33,337 bases of DNA from Bacteroidota bacterium (GTDB taxonomy: Bacteria > Bacteroidota > Bacteroidia > Bacteroidales > Prolixibacteraceae). Shown in pieces: positions 7,451 through 16,583 of this stretch (positions within the stretch are counted from its first letter, which is position 1; each line of letters starts with the position of its first letter). Under the pieces are notes generated by a model, which worked only from the letters and a program-made list of their open reading frames with translations, ran no database searches and was not told the DNA's origin. The position numbers and the translations under genes were made by a program. The DNA lies in the NCBI GenBank assembly GCA_024278975.1, contig JAJRSD010000090.1, forward strand, positions 1 to 33,337, read 5' to 3'.

Positions 7451-8659
7451 CTAGACTCCTAAAAATGTTCGTATAAATTCGTCTCCTTTTAAAAGTCCAA
7501 AAGCTCCATTTTCAACTGCAAATTCGTCATAAACTTCAACATTGTCGGGCGAGTTTCCCGGTTTATAAATAGAAAACGGAACTGGTTTTCGTGTGTGTGT
7601 TCGTAATTCGCAAGGTGTTGGATGGTCGGGTAAAACAGCAATTGCAACCTCATCGTCCATCTTTTTTGTCTCCTCCAGAATATACTTTACAACTCGCCTG
7701 TCGAGGTTTTCTATTGTTTTTATTTTAAGTTCAACATCTCCTTCGTGTCCTGCTTCGTCGCTGGCTTCGATATGTAAATAAACAAAGTTATTATCTTTTA
7801 AAGCATCAATGGCAGCTTTTGCTTTTGCCTCGTAATCGGTGTCGTACAATCCGGTTGCGCCTTTAACACGAATAACTTCCATACCCGCGTAAACTCCAAT
7901 TCCCTGAATTAAATCGACCGCTGAGATTACCGCTGACTTTTTAATTCCAAACATCGCATTTAAAGTTAACATCGCAGGTTTATAACCCGGCGACCACGGC
8001 CAAATGCTATTTGCAGGTTCTTGCCCGTCAACTTTCCTCTTAATATTTACCGGATGATTATTAAGTAACTCCTGCGATTTTAAAATTAAATCGTTTATTA
8101 AATCCGCAGTCTCATTAGCAACTTTAGTTTTCGATTTCACCAAGATATTTCGAAAAGGAGTTCCTGGAACATCGTGTGGTGGAGTACAATCAATATCTTT
8201 TACACCATTTTTAACAACTAGCAAATGACGATACGAAACACCCGGATAAAACGTAACCCGTTCGTTTCCCAACTCTTTATTCAAAAATTCGATAAGTTCG
8301 GTTGCCTGTTTATTTCTGATGTGTCCGGCGGAATGATTTTTTAGAATATCGTTTTCGATGGTAACCAAATTACAGCGCATCGCCATATCGCCGGGCTGCA
8401 ATTTAACTCCCATACTTGCAGCTTCCAAAACTCCTCTGCCCTCAAATAGTTTTTCAACATCGTAACCCAAAACAGCCATATTTGCAATTTCGCTGCCGGG
8501 GTGCATTTTTGGCGGAACAGTTTCCAACAGTCCCGACTTACCATTTTTTGTAAGCCAATCGATGTTAGGGGTTTTTGCTATTTGCAACGGAGTTTTACCG
8601 CCATAATTTGCAAGCGGCTCGTCCGCCATTCCGTCTCCTAAAATTATTATATGTTTCAT
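7451..8659 (-). CDS. iPGM-family enzyme, proposed homoserine kinase
   Basis: The 402-residue protein belongs to the alkaline-phosphatase/cofactor-independent phosphoglycerate mutase superfamily in its archaeal-type form. Metal-site motifs are ILGDGMADEP at the N-terminus, the nucleophile region PGSEIANMAVLGYD (about 56-69), HIEASDEAGHEGD and VLPDHPTPCE. The gene lies between thrA and thrC, and no GHMP-type thrB is present in the operon. The subfamily with this linkage is modelled as 'proposed homoserine kinase' (TIGR02535), which would phosphorylate homoserine to the ThrC substrate. The assignment rests on family plus context; a phosphoglycerate mutase activity cannot be excluded from sequence. 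Confidence 0.85.
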   Translation of the reverse strand: MKHIIILGDGMADEPLANYGGKTPLQIAKTPNIDWLTKNGKSGLLETVPPKMHPGSEIANMAVLGYDVEKLFEGRGVLEAASMGVKLQPGDMAMRCNLVTIENDILKNHSAGHIRNKQATELIEFLNKELGNERVTFYPGVSYRHLLVVKNGVKDIDCTPPHDVPGTPFRNILVKSKTKVANETADLINDLILKSQELLNNHPVNIKRKVDGQEPANSIWPWSPGYKPAMLTLNAMFGIKKSAVISAVDLIQGIGVYAGMEVIRVKGATGLYDTDYEAKAKAAIDALKDNNFVYLHIEASDEAGHEGDVELKIKTIENLDRRVVKYILEETKKMDDEVAIAVLPDHPTPCELRTHTRKPVPFSIYKPGNSPDNVEVYDEFAVENGAFGLLKGDEFIRTFLGV

Positions 8660-8685
8660 TTAAATTTTTGATATTTACAAAATTG

Positions 8686-8734
8686 CACACTAATGACGCA
8701 GATTTTACTGATAAACGCTGATAAAAAGTTAGTG
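8686..8734. repeat. Degenerate CGCTGATAAA-type intergenic repeat
   Basis: Between thrA and the next gene, the units CGCAGATTTTA, CTGATAAA and CGCTGATAAA follow one another as imperfect direct repeats, bounded by CACTAA (8688-8693) and TTAGTG (8729-8734) in inverted orientation. It resembles the low-complexity dispersed repeats of intergenic DNA in this phylum. No function is evident. Confidence 0.4.
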
Positions 8735-8759
8735 AAATTTATCGTAATTTTTCTAATCC

Positions 8760-11183
8760 CTATATATTCGACACTTTAATTAAATCGGCAAAAACGCCGG
8801 CAGCGGTAACCGAAGCACCGGCTCCGTAACCTTTTATCAACATCGGAAATTCGTGATATCGTTCAGTTGTATATATCACCAAATTGTTACTTCCCTCGAG
8901 GTCGTAAAACGGATGTTTCGAATCTACTTCCTGCAAACCAACTTCTGCTTTGCCATTCTCGAAACGGGCAACAAACCGCCACTTTTTATTTTCACTTTCG
9001 AGTCGGATTCTATTTTTTTCAAACTCGGCATCCAATTCTGAAATGGTACTCCACAATTCATCCATGGAACCTTCGAAATATGAATCGGGGACAAATTTGT
9101 TTATTTTAATATCATCCATCTCAATCCGATATCCTGACTCGCGGGCAAGAATTAAAATTTTACGTGCAACATCAACACCACTTAAATCAATCCTCGGGTC
9201 TGGCTCAGAAAATCCCTCCTCTTTTGCCATTTGTATGGTTTTGCTCAATGGAATTTCTGCCGAAATAGTATTGAAAATAAAGTTTAATGTTCCTGATAAA
9301 ACTGCTTCGATACGAAGAATTTTGTCACCCGAATTCACCAAATCATTTAATGTATTAATAATTGGCAAACCTGCGCCAACGTTGGTTTCAAACAGAAACT
9401 TGGCACCTTTTCGTTTGGCTATCTTTTTAAGTTCAGCATAATTATCGTAACCAGATGAAGCGGCAACTTTATTTGCTGTTACCACCGAAATATTAGCACC
9501 TAAAATCTTTTTATATATAGTTGCAACATCGTCAGATGCGGTACAATCAACAAACACCGAATTGTAAATATTCATTGCTTTAATTCCATCGGCAAACCCT
9601 TGTAAGCTCGAAGTTATATCAGAATTATCCAAACTTTTTTTATACGTTGAAATGTCAATTCCTTCGCGTTCGAATATCATTTTTTTGGAATTGGCAATTC
9701 CGGTTAATTTAATTTTCAGGTGTTTCTCTTTCAGTAATTTGTCTTGTTGATTTTGTAACTGTTGAAGTAAATTTCCACCAACAGTTCCAATTCCCATCAA
9801 AAAAACATTCAACTCAATATTTTCTGAAAGGAAAAATGATTCATGAACAACATTCAGAGTTTTTCGCCACTCCTCATTTTTAACAACCCACGAAATATTT
9901 AACTCCGACGCTCCCTGTGCAATGGCAATTATATTTACACCACTTCTTCCCATTGTAGAGAACAACTTACCGGCAATTCCGGTAGTATGTTTCATATTCT
10001 GACCAACAATTGCAACAATAGAGAGACCACTCTCCATATCAATTTTGTTAATTTGCCCAGTTGCAATCTCTTTCTCGAATTCATTCCGAATTGCATGCTC
10101 AGCCAAATCGACTGCATATTCGTCGATTGCCACACTTATCGAATTTTCGGAAGATGCCTGCGAAATCAGAATAACATTTACATTTTCTTTTGCAAGTGCA
10201 GAAAACAGACGCATCGAGATTCCGGTTACTCCAACCATTCCGATCCCCTGCAACGTAACCAGAGTAATTCCTGAAATTGAAGAGATACCTTTAATCGGAT
10301 GTTCCAGCCCATTTTCCATTGTTTTAGAAATTCGTGTGCCCGGATTTTTAGGTTCAAATGTATTTTTTATTTGAATTGGAATTCCATTTTGATAGACTGG
10401 TAGAATGGTTGGCGGATAAATAACCTTTGCGCCAAAATGCGACAATTCCATCGCTTCCGAATAAGTTAACTCCGAAATGGTGTATGCTTTACTAATTACC
10501 CGCGGGTCGGCAGTCATAAACCCATTTACATCTGTCCAAATTTCAAGAACATCGACATTTAGAGCAGCCGAAATTATTGCTGCTGTATAATCGGAACCAC
10601 CGCGCCCGATAGTTGTAAATTCGCCTTTTGCATTTTTCGAAATAAACCCGGGAACAACAGCAATACCTTTAAAACCTTTAAAAGTATTCTGAATATTTTT
10701 ATTGGTAACATCAAAATCAACAATTGCTTTCCCAAAGTTGCTATCGGTACAAATAAACTCCGATGAGTCTTTTCTTTCGGCACTAATAAATTGTGCAACT
10801 ATATTCGACGAAATACGCTCGCCAATTCCAACAATACGGTCGAGCGTTTTTGCTGTTAATTCGCCAACAAGTTTTATTCCGGTTAAAATCTGCTCCAACT
10901 CGTCTAACAGTTCGTTTACAATATATTTTATTGAAGTTGATTTGTAAAATAGCTTATCAATTACTTCATCGTGCCTCCTTTTTATTTCGGTAAACTCTAC
11001 ACGAAAATCACCTGCTCCGGATGAAGCAGTTGCGGCAGCATTTAAAATTTTATCTGTTATTCCGCCAAGTGCCGACACAACAACAATTACATCGTCCTTC
11101 TGACTTTCGACAATCTCTTTTACCCTTTTTATATTTTCGGCCGAGCCAACCGAAGTGCCTCCGAATTTTAGAACTTTCATCAA
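8760..11183 (-). CDS. thrA: Bifunctional aspartokinase / homoserine dehydrogenase
   Basis: The 807-residue fusion catalyses the first and third steps from aspartate to homoserine. The aspartokinase domain begins with KFGGTSVGSAENIKRV (residues 5-20) and includes the GRGGSDYTAA and DVNGFMTADPR motifs. Two ACT regulatory regions lie at roughly 310-460 (ISGITLVTLQG and SIVAIVGQNMKHTTGIAGK). The homoserine dehydrogenase domain starts near 465 with the NAD(P)-binding FLMGIGTVGGNLL and includes NKVAASS and SEPDPRIDLSGVDVARKILILARESG. ACT domains imply allosteric feedback, by threonine in the known relatives. It is the first gene of the threonine operon, separated from recA by a terminator. Confidence 0.97.
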   Translation of the reverse strand: MMKVLKFGGTSVGSAENIKRVKEIVESQKDDVIVVVSALGGITDKILNAAATASSGAGDFRVEFTEIKRRHDEVIDKLFYKSTSIKYIVNELLDELEQILTGIKLVGELTAKTLDRIVGIGERISSNIVAQFISAERKDSSEFICTDSNFGKAIVDFDVTNKNIQNTFKGFKGIAVVPGFISKNAKGEFTTIGRGGSDYTAAIISAALNVDVLEIWTDVNGFMTADPRVISKAYTISELTYSEAMELSHFGAKVIYPPTILPVYQNGIPIQIKNTFEPKNPGTRISKTMENGLEHPIKGISSISGITLVTLQGIGMVGVTGISMRLFSALAKENVNVILISQASSENSISVAIDEYAVDLAEHAIRNEFEKEIATGQINKIDMESGLSIVAIVGQNMKHTTGIAGKLFSTMGRSGVNIIAIAQGASELNISWVVKNEEWRKTLNVVHESFFLSENIELNVFLMGIGTVGGNLLQQLQNQQDKLLKEKHLKIKLTGIANSKKMIFEREGIDISTYKKSLDNSDITSSLQGFADGIKAMNIYNSVFVDCTASDDVATIYKKILGANISVVTANKVAASSGYDNYAELKKIAKRKGAKFLFETNVGAGLPIINTLNDLVNSGDKILRIEAVLSGTLNFIFNTISAEIPLSKTIQMAKEEGFSEPDPRIDLSGVDVARKILILARESGYRIEMDDIKINKFVPDSYFEGSMDELWSTISELDAEFEKNRIRLESENKKWRFVARFENGKAEVGLQEVDSKHPFYDLEGSNNLVIYTTERYHEFPMLIKGYGAGASVTAAGVFADLIKVSNI

Positions 11184-11210
11184 ATCGTATTTTAAAATTA
11201 ATCAGGTTAT

Positions 11211-11249
11211 AAAAAAAATGGATGAATCGACAGAAGCGGTTCACCCATT
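11211..11249 (-). terminator. Terminator after recA
   Basis: On the minus strand AATGGGTGAA (complement of 11240-11249) pairs over 10 bp, with one G-U, with TTCATCCATT (complement of 11217-11226) and is followed by a run of T residues (complement of 11211-11216). It sits 22 bases after the recA stop and closes the bcp-recA unit, so the threonine operon must have its own promoter in the short gap to thrA or rely on read-through. Confidence 0.75.
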
Positions 11250-11270
11250 ACTTTCTGTTATTTAATTTTT

Positions 11271-12296
11271 CTATTCTGTTGTTATATTTCCCGTAATTGC
11301 TTCCATAATTTTAGCTTCCATCTCTTCAGCCAACTCAATATTATCAGCAATTAATTTACGAACTGTATCGCGCCCCTGTCCCAAACGGGTTTCGCCATAA
11401 CTAAACCACGAACCACTTTTTTTTATGATATTATATTGAACACCCAAGTCGATAATTTCTCCCGATTTAGAGATTCCTTCGCCATAAATAATATCGAATT
11501 CGGCTTTACGAAATGGTGGTGCAACTTTGTTTTTAACCACTTTAACACGAACATGGTTTCCCTGTACTTCGTCGCCATCTTTAATAAGTCCGATTTTACG
11601 AATATCTAACCGCACCGATGCATAAAATTTAAGTGCGTTTCCTCCGGTTGTAGTTTCAGGATTACCAAACATTACCCCTATTTTTTCGCGTAACTGATTG
11701 ATGAAAACGCAGCAGGTTTTTGTTCTATTGATATTACCGGTAAGTTTACGAAGTGCCTGCGACATTAAACGGGCTTGCAATCCCATTTTCGAATCACCCA
11801 TTTCGCCTTCAATTTCAGCTTTTGGTGTAAGAGCTGCAACCGAGTCGATTACAACAATATCCAATGCTCCCGAACGAATCAGGTTGTCGGTAATTTCCAA
11901 AGCTTGTTCTCCATTGTCGGGTTGCGAAATTAAAAGCTCATCGATATTCACGCCCAATTTCTTTGCATAATATGGATCGAACGCATGTTCTGCATCTATA
12001 AATGCTGCGATACCACCGGCTTTTTGTGCCTCGGCAATAGCATGAATTGCAAGTGTTGTTTTACCAGAAGATTCAGGTCCGTAAATTTCCACAACTCTTC
12101 CTTTTGGAAAACCGCCAACTCCCATTGCAATATCAAGTGCAATAGAACCCGACGAAATTGCAGGAATATTTTCGATTGGTTTGTCACCCATTCTCATAAT
12201 AGACCCTTTTCCGTAACTCTTCTCAATTTTATCCATCGTTAACTGAAGAGCTTTCAGTTTTTCTTTATTCATTTGAGTTTTTTCTTCTTTTGTCAT
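11271..12296 (-). CDS. recA: Recombinase RecA
   Basis: This ATP-dependent strand-exchange protein also acts as co-protease in the SOS response. The 341 residues match the usual length, with no intein. Walker A is GPESSGKTT (residues 73-81), Walker B ends in [11 protein letters not shown], the L2 region holds [17 protein letters not shown], and the C-terminus is acidic and short. An alternative ATG exists at residue 9 (MNKEKLKAL), and either start is possible. bcp ends 12 bases upstream, so the two are likely co-transcribed. No LexA box is identifiable with confidence. Confidence 0.98.
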   Translation of the reverse strand: MTKEEKTQMNKEKLKALQLTMDKIEKSYGKGSIMRMGDKPIENIPAISSGSIALDIAMGVGGFPKGRVVEIYGPESSGKTTLAIHAIAEAQKAGGIAAFIDAEHAFDPYYAKKLGVNIDELLISQPDNGEQALEITDNLIRSGALDIVVIDSVAALTPKAEIEGEMGDSKMGLQARLMSQALRKLTGNINRTKTCCVFINQLREKIGVMFGNPETTTGGNALKFYASVRLDIRKIGLIKDGDEVQGNHVRVKVVKNKVAPPFRKAEFDIIYGEGISKSGEIIDLGVQYNIIKKSGSWFSYGETRLGQGRDTVRKLIADNIELAEEMEAKIMEAITGNITTE

Positions 12297-12308
12297 GCTA
12301 AGTATTGG

Positions 12309-12773
12309 TTAAATATTTAGTGCTGTAATTATTTGATTTGTATGGTCTTTAGTTTTTACCTTTTCAAAAATTTCGACAATTATACCTTTCTCGTCAATTA
12401 TAAATGTTTTTCGAAGAACACCCATGTAAACTCGTCCGTATAATTTTTTTTCGCCCCACGCATTGTACGCTTGCAATATTTCTTTTTCGGTATCCGAAAT
12501 AAGATTGAATTTCAAGTCGAATTTGTCGATAAATTTCAGGTGCGACTTTTCACTGTCTGGACTTACGCCAACCACCTCGAAACCTTTTTCTAACCACATT
12601 TTGTAATTCTCATTCAGGTTGCACGATTCTGCTGTACACCCCGGTGTATTATCTTTTGGATAAAAATAAAGTATTAGCTTTTTGCCTGTAAAGTCGGTTA
12701 AACTAATTTTATCTCCGTTCTGATTTACACCTTCAAAAAGAGGAGCTTTATCTCCCTGTTTTAAGTTTGACAT
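12309..12773 (-). CDS. bcp: Thiol peroxidase, Bcp/PrxQ type
   Basis: The 154-residue peroxiredoxin reduces H2O2 and organic hydroperoxides using thioredoxin. The peroxidatic Cys46 and resolving Cys51 are both present in PGCTAESC (44-51), the atypical two-cysteine arrangement with five residues between them. LILYFYPKDNTPGC, GVSPDS and the FIDEKGII strand complete the thioredoxin fold. The gene precedes recA by 12 bp, linking oxidative defence and DNA repair in one transcript. A -7 box TATATTTG lies 17 bases before the ATG. Confidence 0.95.
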   Translation of the reverse strand: MSNLKQGDKAPLFEGVNQNGDKISLTDFTGKKLILYFYPKDNTPGCTAESCNLNENYKMWLEKGFEVVGVSPDSEKSHLKFIDKFDLKFNLISDTEKEILQAYNAWGEKKLYGRVYMGVLRKTFIIDEKGIIVEIFEKVKTKDHTNQIITALNI

Positions 12774-12790
12774 TTTTTAATTTTAAATTA

Positions 12791-12798
12791 CAAATATA
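12791..12798 (-). promoter_or_regulatory. Candidate -7 box for bcp-recA
   Basis: The minus strand reads TATATTTG, an exact TAnnTTTG match placed 17 bases upstream of the bcp ATG. The nearest TTG on the minus strand is 15 nt upstream (12814-12816), shorter than the preferred 19-21 nt, so the promoter is plausible but not ideal. Confidence 0.45.
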
Positions 12799-12899
12799 AA
12801 TTATTAATGATAACAATCAGCTTTTCTAGTATCAATAAATCCCATTCAAAAAGTAAAAATAATTTACCGTGCAGTTTATTTTGAAAGAAGGTCTGCTAA

Positions 12900-13230
12900 A
12901 AGGAACGGAAAGGAGCGGTTCTCTTTACTCAGAACCGTTCCTTCTGGCCTTAGTGGAGAGGGAAGGGTTCGGCTAAAGATACTATCTTAAATATCAAATA
13001 ATTTGTAATTATAGCAAGAATATCCTTTTGCCGTCCCTTTTAAGGGACGGACAATAAAATATAAAACACCCCGGGTTTTAACCCAAAATAAATTACTAAA
13101 CAGGTTAAAACCCTGAATGTGTTCTATTATCATAAATCCGTCAGATAAATCTGACGGCAAAGAATAACTGCGACAGCAAACTTTCTTCCCTGCGACTGCG
13201 ACTTTTCAGAAGAAAGGGAACGGTTCTTTA
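12900..13230. repeat. Nested inverted-repeat block, non-coding
   Basis: The gap between bcp and the SPOR gene holds no gene but contains at least five hairpins. These are 12912-12922/12931-12941 (11 bp, one G-U); 13031-13050 (9 bp, 2-nt loop); 13073-13083/13103-13113 (11 bp); 13138-13157 (9 bp, 2-nt loop); and 13181-13188/13209-13216 (8 bp). Two long-range pairs enclose them: TTTGCCGTC (13027-13035) with GACGGCAAA (13153-13161), and AGAACCGTTCC (12931-12941) with GGAACGGTTCT (13217-13227). TGCGAC occurs three times near 13169-13202. It could be a MITE/REP-like cluster or a structured RNA. No flanking target-site duplication is obvious. Confidence 0.8.
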
Positions 13231-13307
13231 TAAACAAACTCAAACTCCCCCATTTCATACATTTTTTTGTATTTTTACAGGATTTAAAAAACCACCTTGT
13301 TTTTACT

Positions 13308-14699
13308 ATGAACTTGATTAAAACTTATTCATACATAATATTAACACTCATCTTTTCGGGAATATCAACTTTGGCTATTTCGCAATCTAACAATGCGAAC
13401 GAATTAACCAAAGCAATTCAACTATTCGATAAAGGAAATTTTGTTGATGCAGAACCTCTATTCAAAAAAGTTCTGGATAAAAAACCCAACGATTTTATGG
13501 TAAACTATTTTTATGGTGCCTGCCGAACCGAAAATAACCATTTTACAAATTCCGATTTAGAATGTTTAATATTGGCAAATCGGGAAGTTTCTCCAATAAA
13601 TATCAACTATTACTTTGCGGTTCAATATCATGCACGCAGTAATTGGGAGAGAGCGCTGAAATTTTATAATAAATATAAATCTACGGCTTCACTGTCGGAA
13701 AATGAAAATCGAAATATTTCAGAAAAAATACAAGAGTGTTACAATAAAATAAATCCGTATGAAGAGTTTATAATTGATGAAAATACAGAAACTATTATAC
13801 CGGTTGCTACCGTCAATAATCAATCATCTGAAACTGATTCAGCAAAAACAGAAATAGGAGAACAGGATTCGGTAATTAATAACGACACGCTATTAACTGC
13901 TGAAATTGTAGATACGTTGGAAAAAGAACCTAACCCGGAAATTCATAAAGAGGAATTAATTAATTTTATTGTTAACAACGAAATTACCTATTTTTACAAA
14001 TCTAATTTCAAAACAGAAGAGGGGAAAGAGCTGTATTTAAAAGGCGATTCGTTACAAAAGGTATTGAAATTTAGTTTAAAAAATGTGGATGAATTGCGAA
14101 ATGAATATTCATCAGCAAAAACCCGCGTAGAAAAGAATTCTATTGGGGAAAATATTTTAGCTTATGAAAATAAAATATTTCAATTAAAAAGTGAAGCTCC
14201 CAAATTTCTTATTCAGGCAAAAACTGTGGAAAATGAATACTGGCAAAATGCAACATCTGAGGAGATCGAAAAATTCAACGAAGAATTAGCTCTTTTATCT
14301 CAGGGAAATAAAACAGACACAACCTCTGTCGAAATAGATTTCCCGGACACAGCAACAATTATCAGCGCGCATATTTTGTTAGGAAGCAGTGAAAAAAGTA
14401 CTTCTACAAATAAGCAGAGTAAAAATGATTTAATTTACAAAATACAAATTGGTGCATACAGTCGGGGATTACCGAGCTACACAAAGAAATTATTCAATAA
14501 GTTATCTCTTATCCGCAAAATCGAAAAATATACCGACGAAAAAGGTGTTGTAGTTTATACCACCGGAAACCTGACAAATTACGAAGATGCTCTGAAAATG
14601 AAAAGCCAGGTTCGGCAAGAAGGAATAAAAGATGCGTATATTGTACCATATTTAAAAGGAAAAAGAATAACTTTGGAGCAGGCAAAAAAATTACAATGA
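13308..14699 (+). CDS. Exported SPOR-domain protein with TPR-like region
   Basis: The 463-residue protein begins with a signal peptide (hydrophobic core about 9-23, cleavage probably near AISQS). Residues about 30-130 look like tetratricopeptide helices (AIQLFDKGNFVDAEPLFKKV, then a YFAVQYHARSNWERALKFY repeat). A Glu/Thr-rich middle and a coiled section follow. The last ~85 residues, from YKIQIGAYSRGLPSY to DAYIVPYLKGKRI, fit a SPOR domain, which binds denuded peptidoglycan in the periplasm. A cell-wall role is therefore likely (inference). The stop overlaps the clpS start by 4 bases (ATGA), so the two are translationally coupled. The upstream inverted-repeat block separates it from bcp. Confidence 0.8.
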   Translation: MNLIKTYSYIILTLIFSGISTLAISQSNNANELTKAIQLFDKGNFVDAEPLFKKVLDKKPNDFMVNYFYGACRTENNHFTNSDLECLILANREVSPININYYFAVQYHARSNWERALKFYNKYKSTASLSENENRNISEKIQECYNKINPYEEFIIDENTETIIPVATVNNQSSETDSAKTEIGEQDSVINNDTLLTAEIVDTLEKEPNPEIHKEELINFIVNNEITYFYKSNFKTEEGKELYLKGDSLQKVLKFSLKNVDELRNEYSSAKTRVEKNSIGENILAYENKIFQLKSEAPKFLIQAKTVENEYWQNATSEEIEKFNEELALLSQGNKTDTTSVEIDFPDTATIISAHILLGSSEKSTSTNKQSKNDLIYKIQIGAYSRGLPSYTKKLFNKLSLIRKIEKYTDEKGVVVYTTGNLTNYEDALKMKSQVRQEGIKDAYIVPYLKGKRITLEQAKKLQ

Positions 14700-14974
14700 C
14701 ATCGAAAGAGACAAAAAAAAAGGTAATCAGAAAAATTAACAAAGATTCCGGTGAAGAGAAGTTTTTAATTTTACATAACGACGACGAACATTCGTTTGAC
14801 TATGTTATTGATGCGCTTATAGAAATATGTAAACACGGTTACGAACAGGCTGCACAATGTACATTAATTACACATTACAAAGGAAAATGCGATGTTAAAA
14901 AAGGTGCTTTCGAATCGTTAAAACCTTTAAGAACTGCCTTAAACGAAAAAAAATTAATTACCACAATAGACTAA
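14696..14974 (+). CDS. clpS: ClpS adaptor of Clp protease
   Basis: This 92-residue adaptor delivers N-end-rule substrates to ClpAP/ClpCP-type protease. The core motifs are LHNDDEHSFDYVIDAL (about 27-42), where the NDD pair lines the N-degron pocket, and TLITHYKGKCDVKKG with the conserved His. The Lys/Arg-rich N-terminal extension is the flexible segment that reaches the ClpA-type ATPase. The start overlaps the preceding SPOR gene by ATGA. nfeD follows after 6 bases. Confidence 0.93.
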   Translation: MTSKETKKKVIRKINKDSGEEKFLILHNDDEHSFDYVIDALIEICKHGYEQAAQCTLITHYKGKCDVKKGAFESLKPLRTALNEKKLITTID

Positions 14975-14980
14975 ATAATT

Positions 14981-15451
14981 ATGAGTGTTTTTGCAATCGT
15001 TTTACTTATTTTACTCGGACTTGTTCTTTTGCTAATTGAGTTTGCTGTAATTCCGGGAGTTACAATTGCAGGAATTGGTGGGTTTTTATTACTGGGTGCA
15101 AGTGTTTATATTGCATTTTCCGACTTTGGAGCCGGTGCTGGTTTTATAACACTTTTAGTAGTTTTAATTGTTGCACCACTTATGATTTACTACTTCTTTA
15201 AATCGCGAAGTGGCAAAAAAATGATACTGAATTCGAAGATTGTTGGAAAAGTTGAGACAATTAATAAAGAGAAAATTAATGTTGGGGATATTGGAAAATC
15301 AATTGGCAGATTGGCACCAACAGGAAAAGTTAAAGTTAGCGGCGAAATTGTTGAAGCACAGTCAACCGGTCTGTTTATCGACCATAATACAGAAATTGTA
15401 GTTTCAAAAATACTTTCGAATAAAATTATTGTTGAACCATTTAATAAATAA
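14981..15451 (+). CDS. NfeD-like membrane protein
   Basis: The 156-residue protein is the short NfeD form without the N-terminal ClpP-like protease. The N-terminal 75 residues hold two to three membrane helices ([20 protein letters not shown], a Gly-rich helix, and [19 protein letters not shown]). The C-terminal ~75 residues form the soluble OB-fold domain ([12 protein letters not shown] to IIVEPFN). NfeD proteins pair with flotillins, and here floA follows 4 bases after the stop, as in the classic nfeD-flotillin pairing. Confidence 0.9.
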   Translation: MSVFAIVLLILLGLVLLLIEFAVIPGVTIAGIGGFLLLGASVYIAFSDFGAGAGFITLLVVLIVAPLMIYYFFKSRSGKKMILNSKIVGKVETINKEKINVGDIGKSIGRLAPTGKVKVSGEIVEAQSTGLFIDHNTEIVVSKILSNKIIVEPFNK

Positions 15452-15455
15452 TAAT

Positions 15456-16433
15456 ATGTTAGAATCTGTAGGTAGTTTCGGATTAATTATTGGAGTAGTT
15501 GTTTTACTAATTATCATCCTCTATTACATCCCCGTAGGACTTTGGTTTTCGGCACTTGTTTCGGGTGTTCGAATTTCGTTATTACAACTGTTTTTAATGC
15601 GCTTCAGAAAAGTTCCTCCGGGAGTAATTGTTCGCGCTTTAATTGAAGGTACAAAAGCCGGTGTTCCGTTAAACCGCGATGCTTTGGGAGCACATTATCT
15701 GGCTGGTGGTCATGTTGCAAGAGTTGTACACGCACTGGTTTCGGCATCAAAAGCAAACATTGAGTTAACGTTTAACATGGCAACAGCAATCGACCTTGCC
15801 GGGCGCGATGTTTTCGAGGCAGTTCAAATGTCGGTAAATCCGAAGGTGATTAATACACCACCGGTTACGGCAGTTGCAAAAGACGGTATTCAGTTAGTTG
15901 CAAAAGCCCGTGTAACTGTTCGGGCAAGTATTAAACAGTTGGTTGGTGGCGCCGGCGAAGAGACTGTTCTGGCTCGCGTTGGCGAAGGAATTGTATCGTC
16001 GATTGGTTCGTCGCACTCGCACAAAGCGGTGCTGGAAAACCCCGATTTTATTTCGCGCACTGTGCTTGAAAAAGGATTGGATGCAGGAACTGCATTTGAA
16101 ATTCTTTCGATTGATATTGCCGATATTGATATAGGTAAAAATATTGGTGCAGTGCTGCAAATGGATCAGGCAGAAGCTGATAAAAATATTGCACAGGCAA
16201 AAGCCGAAGAGCGCCGTTCGATGGCAATTGCTCTCGAACAAGAGATGATTGCAAAAGCTAAGGATATGACTGCCAAAGTTATTGAAGCAGAAGCACAAGT
16301 TCCGTTGGCAATTGCAGAGTCTTTCAGAAGTGGGAATCTGGGAATTATGGATTATATGAAATATAAAAATATAATGGCAGATACGTCGATGCGCGATTCT
16401 ATTGCGGGAGAAGAGAGTAAAACAAAAGAATAA
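15456..16433 (+). CDS. floA: Flotillin-like protein FloA
   Basis: The 325-residue protein (UPF0365) scaffolds membrane microdomains. The N-terminus is an inserted hydrophobic segment ([22 protein letters not shown]), followed by the SPFH-like body with [19 protein letters not shown] and [15 protein letters not shown], and an Ala/Glu-rich coiled-coil ([20 protein letters not shown]). I chose the ATG at 15456, which follows the nfeD stop by 4 bases. An in-frame TTG at 15429 would add nine residues inside nfeD and is unlikely. A terminator follows at 16453. Confidence 0.95.
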   Translation: MLESVGSFGLIIGVVVLLIIILYYIPVGLWFSALVSGVRISLLQLFLMRFRKVPPGVIVRALIEGTKAGVPLNRDALGAHYLAGGHVARVVHALVSASKANIELTFNMATAIDLAGRDVFEAVQMSVNPKVINTPPVTAVAKDGIQLVAKARVTVRASIKQLVGGAGEETVLARVGEGIVSSIGSSHSHKAVLENPDFISRTVLEKGLDAGTAFEILSIDIADIDIGKNIGAVLQMDQAEADKNIAQAKAEERRSMAIALEQEMIAKAKDMTAKVIEAEAQVPLAIAESFRSGNLGIMDYMKYKNIMADTSMRDSIAGEESKTKE

Positions 16434-16452
16434 TTTTTTTGAATTTTTGATA

Positions 16453-16487
16453 GAGAGCCATCCGTAATTTTATGGATGGTTTTTTTT
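16453..16487 (+). terminator. Terminator after floA
   Basis: CCATCC (16458-16463) pairs with GGATGG (16474-16479), with flanking AGAGAG/CTCT-type symmetry, and is followed by eight T residues (16480-16487). It ends the SPOR-clpS-nfeD-floA unit. Confidence 0.85.
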
Positions 16488-16492
16488 GCTCT

Positions 16493-16529
16493 AAAAAAGG
16501 TTTGGAATTCTCACAAACTCCAAACCTTT
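16493..16529 (-). terminator. Terminator after the isomerase gene
   Basis: AAAGGTTTGGA (16496-16506) and TCCAAACCTTT (16519-16529) form a perfect 11-bp stem with a 12-nt loop. On the minus strand the stem runs into six T residues (complement of 16493-16498). It is 55 bases past the isomerase stop and closes the Tat-protein pair. Confidence 0.8.
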
Positions 16530-16583
16530 ACTTTAATAGATAAAACCGATTAATTATTCCGGTTAGTTCAGGCAGTTATATCT

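Noticed and set aside
8950-9441. 163-codon plus-strand reading frame antisense to thrA
   Set aside because: Lies entirely inside thrA, whose protein is continuous and clearly homologous; Ser/Phe/Arg-rich composition is typical of a shadow frame.
15429-15455. Upstream TTG start for floA
   Set aside because: It would add nine residues within the nfeD coding end; the ATG at 15456 fits the family N-terminus and the 4-base gap after nfeD.
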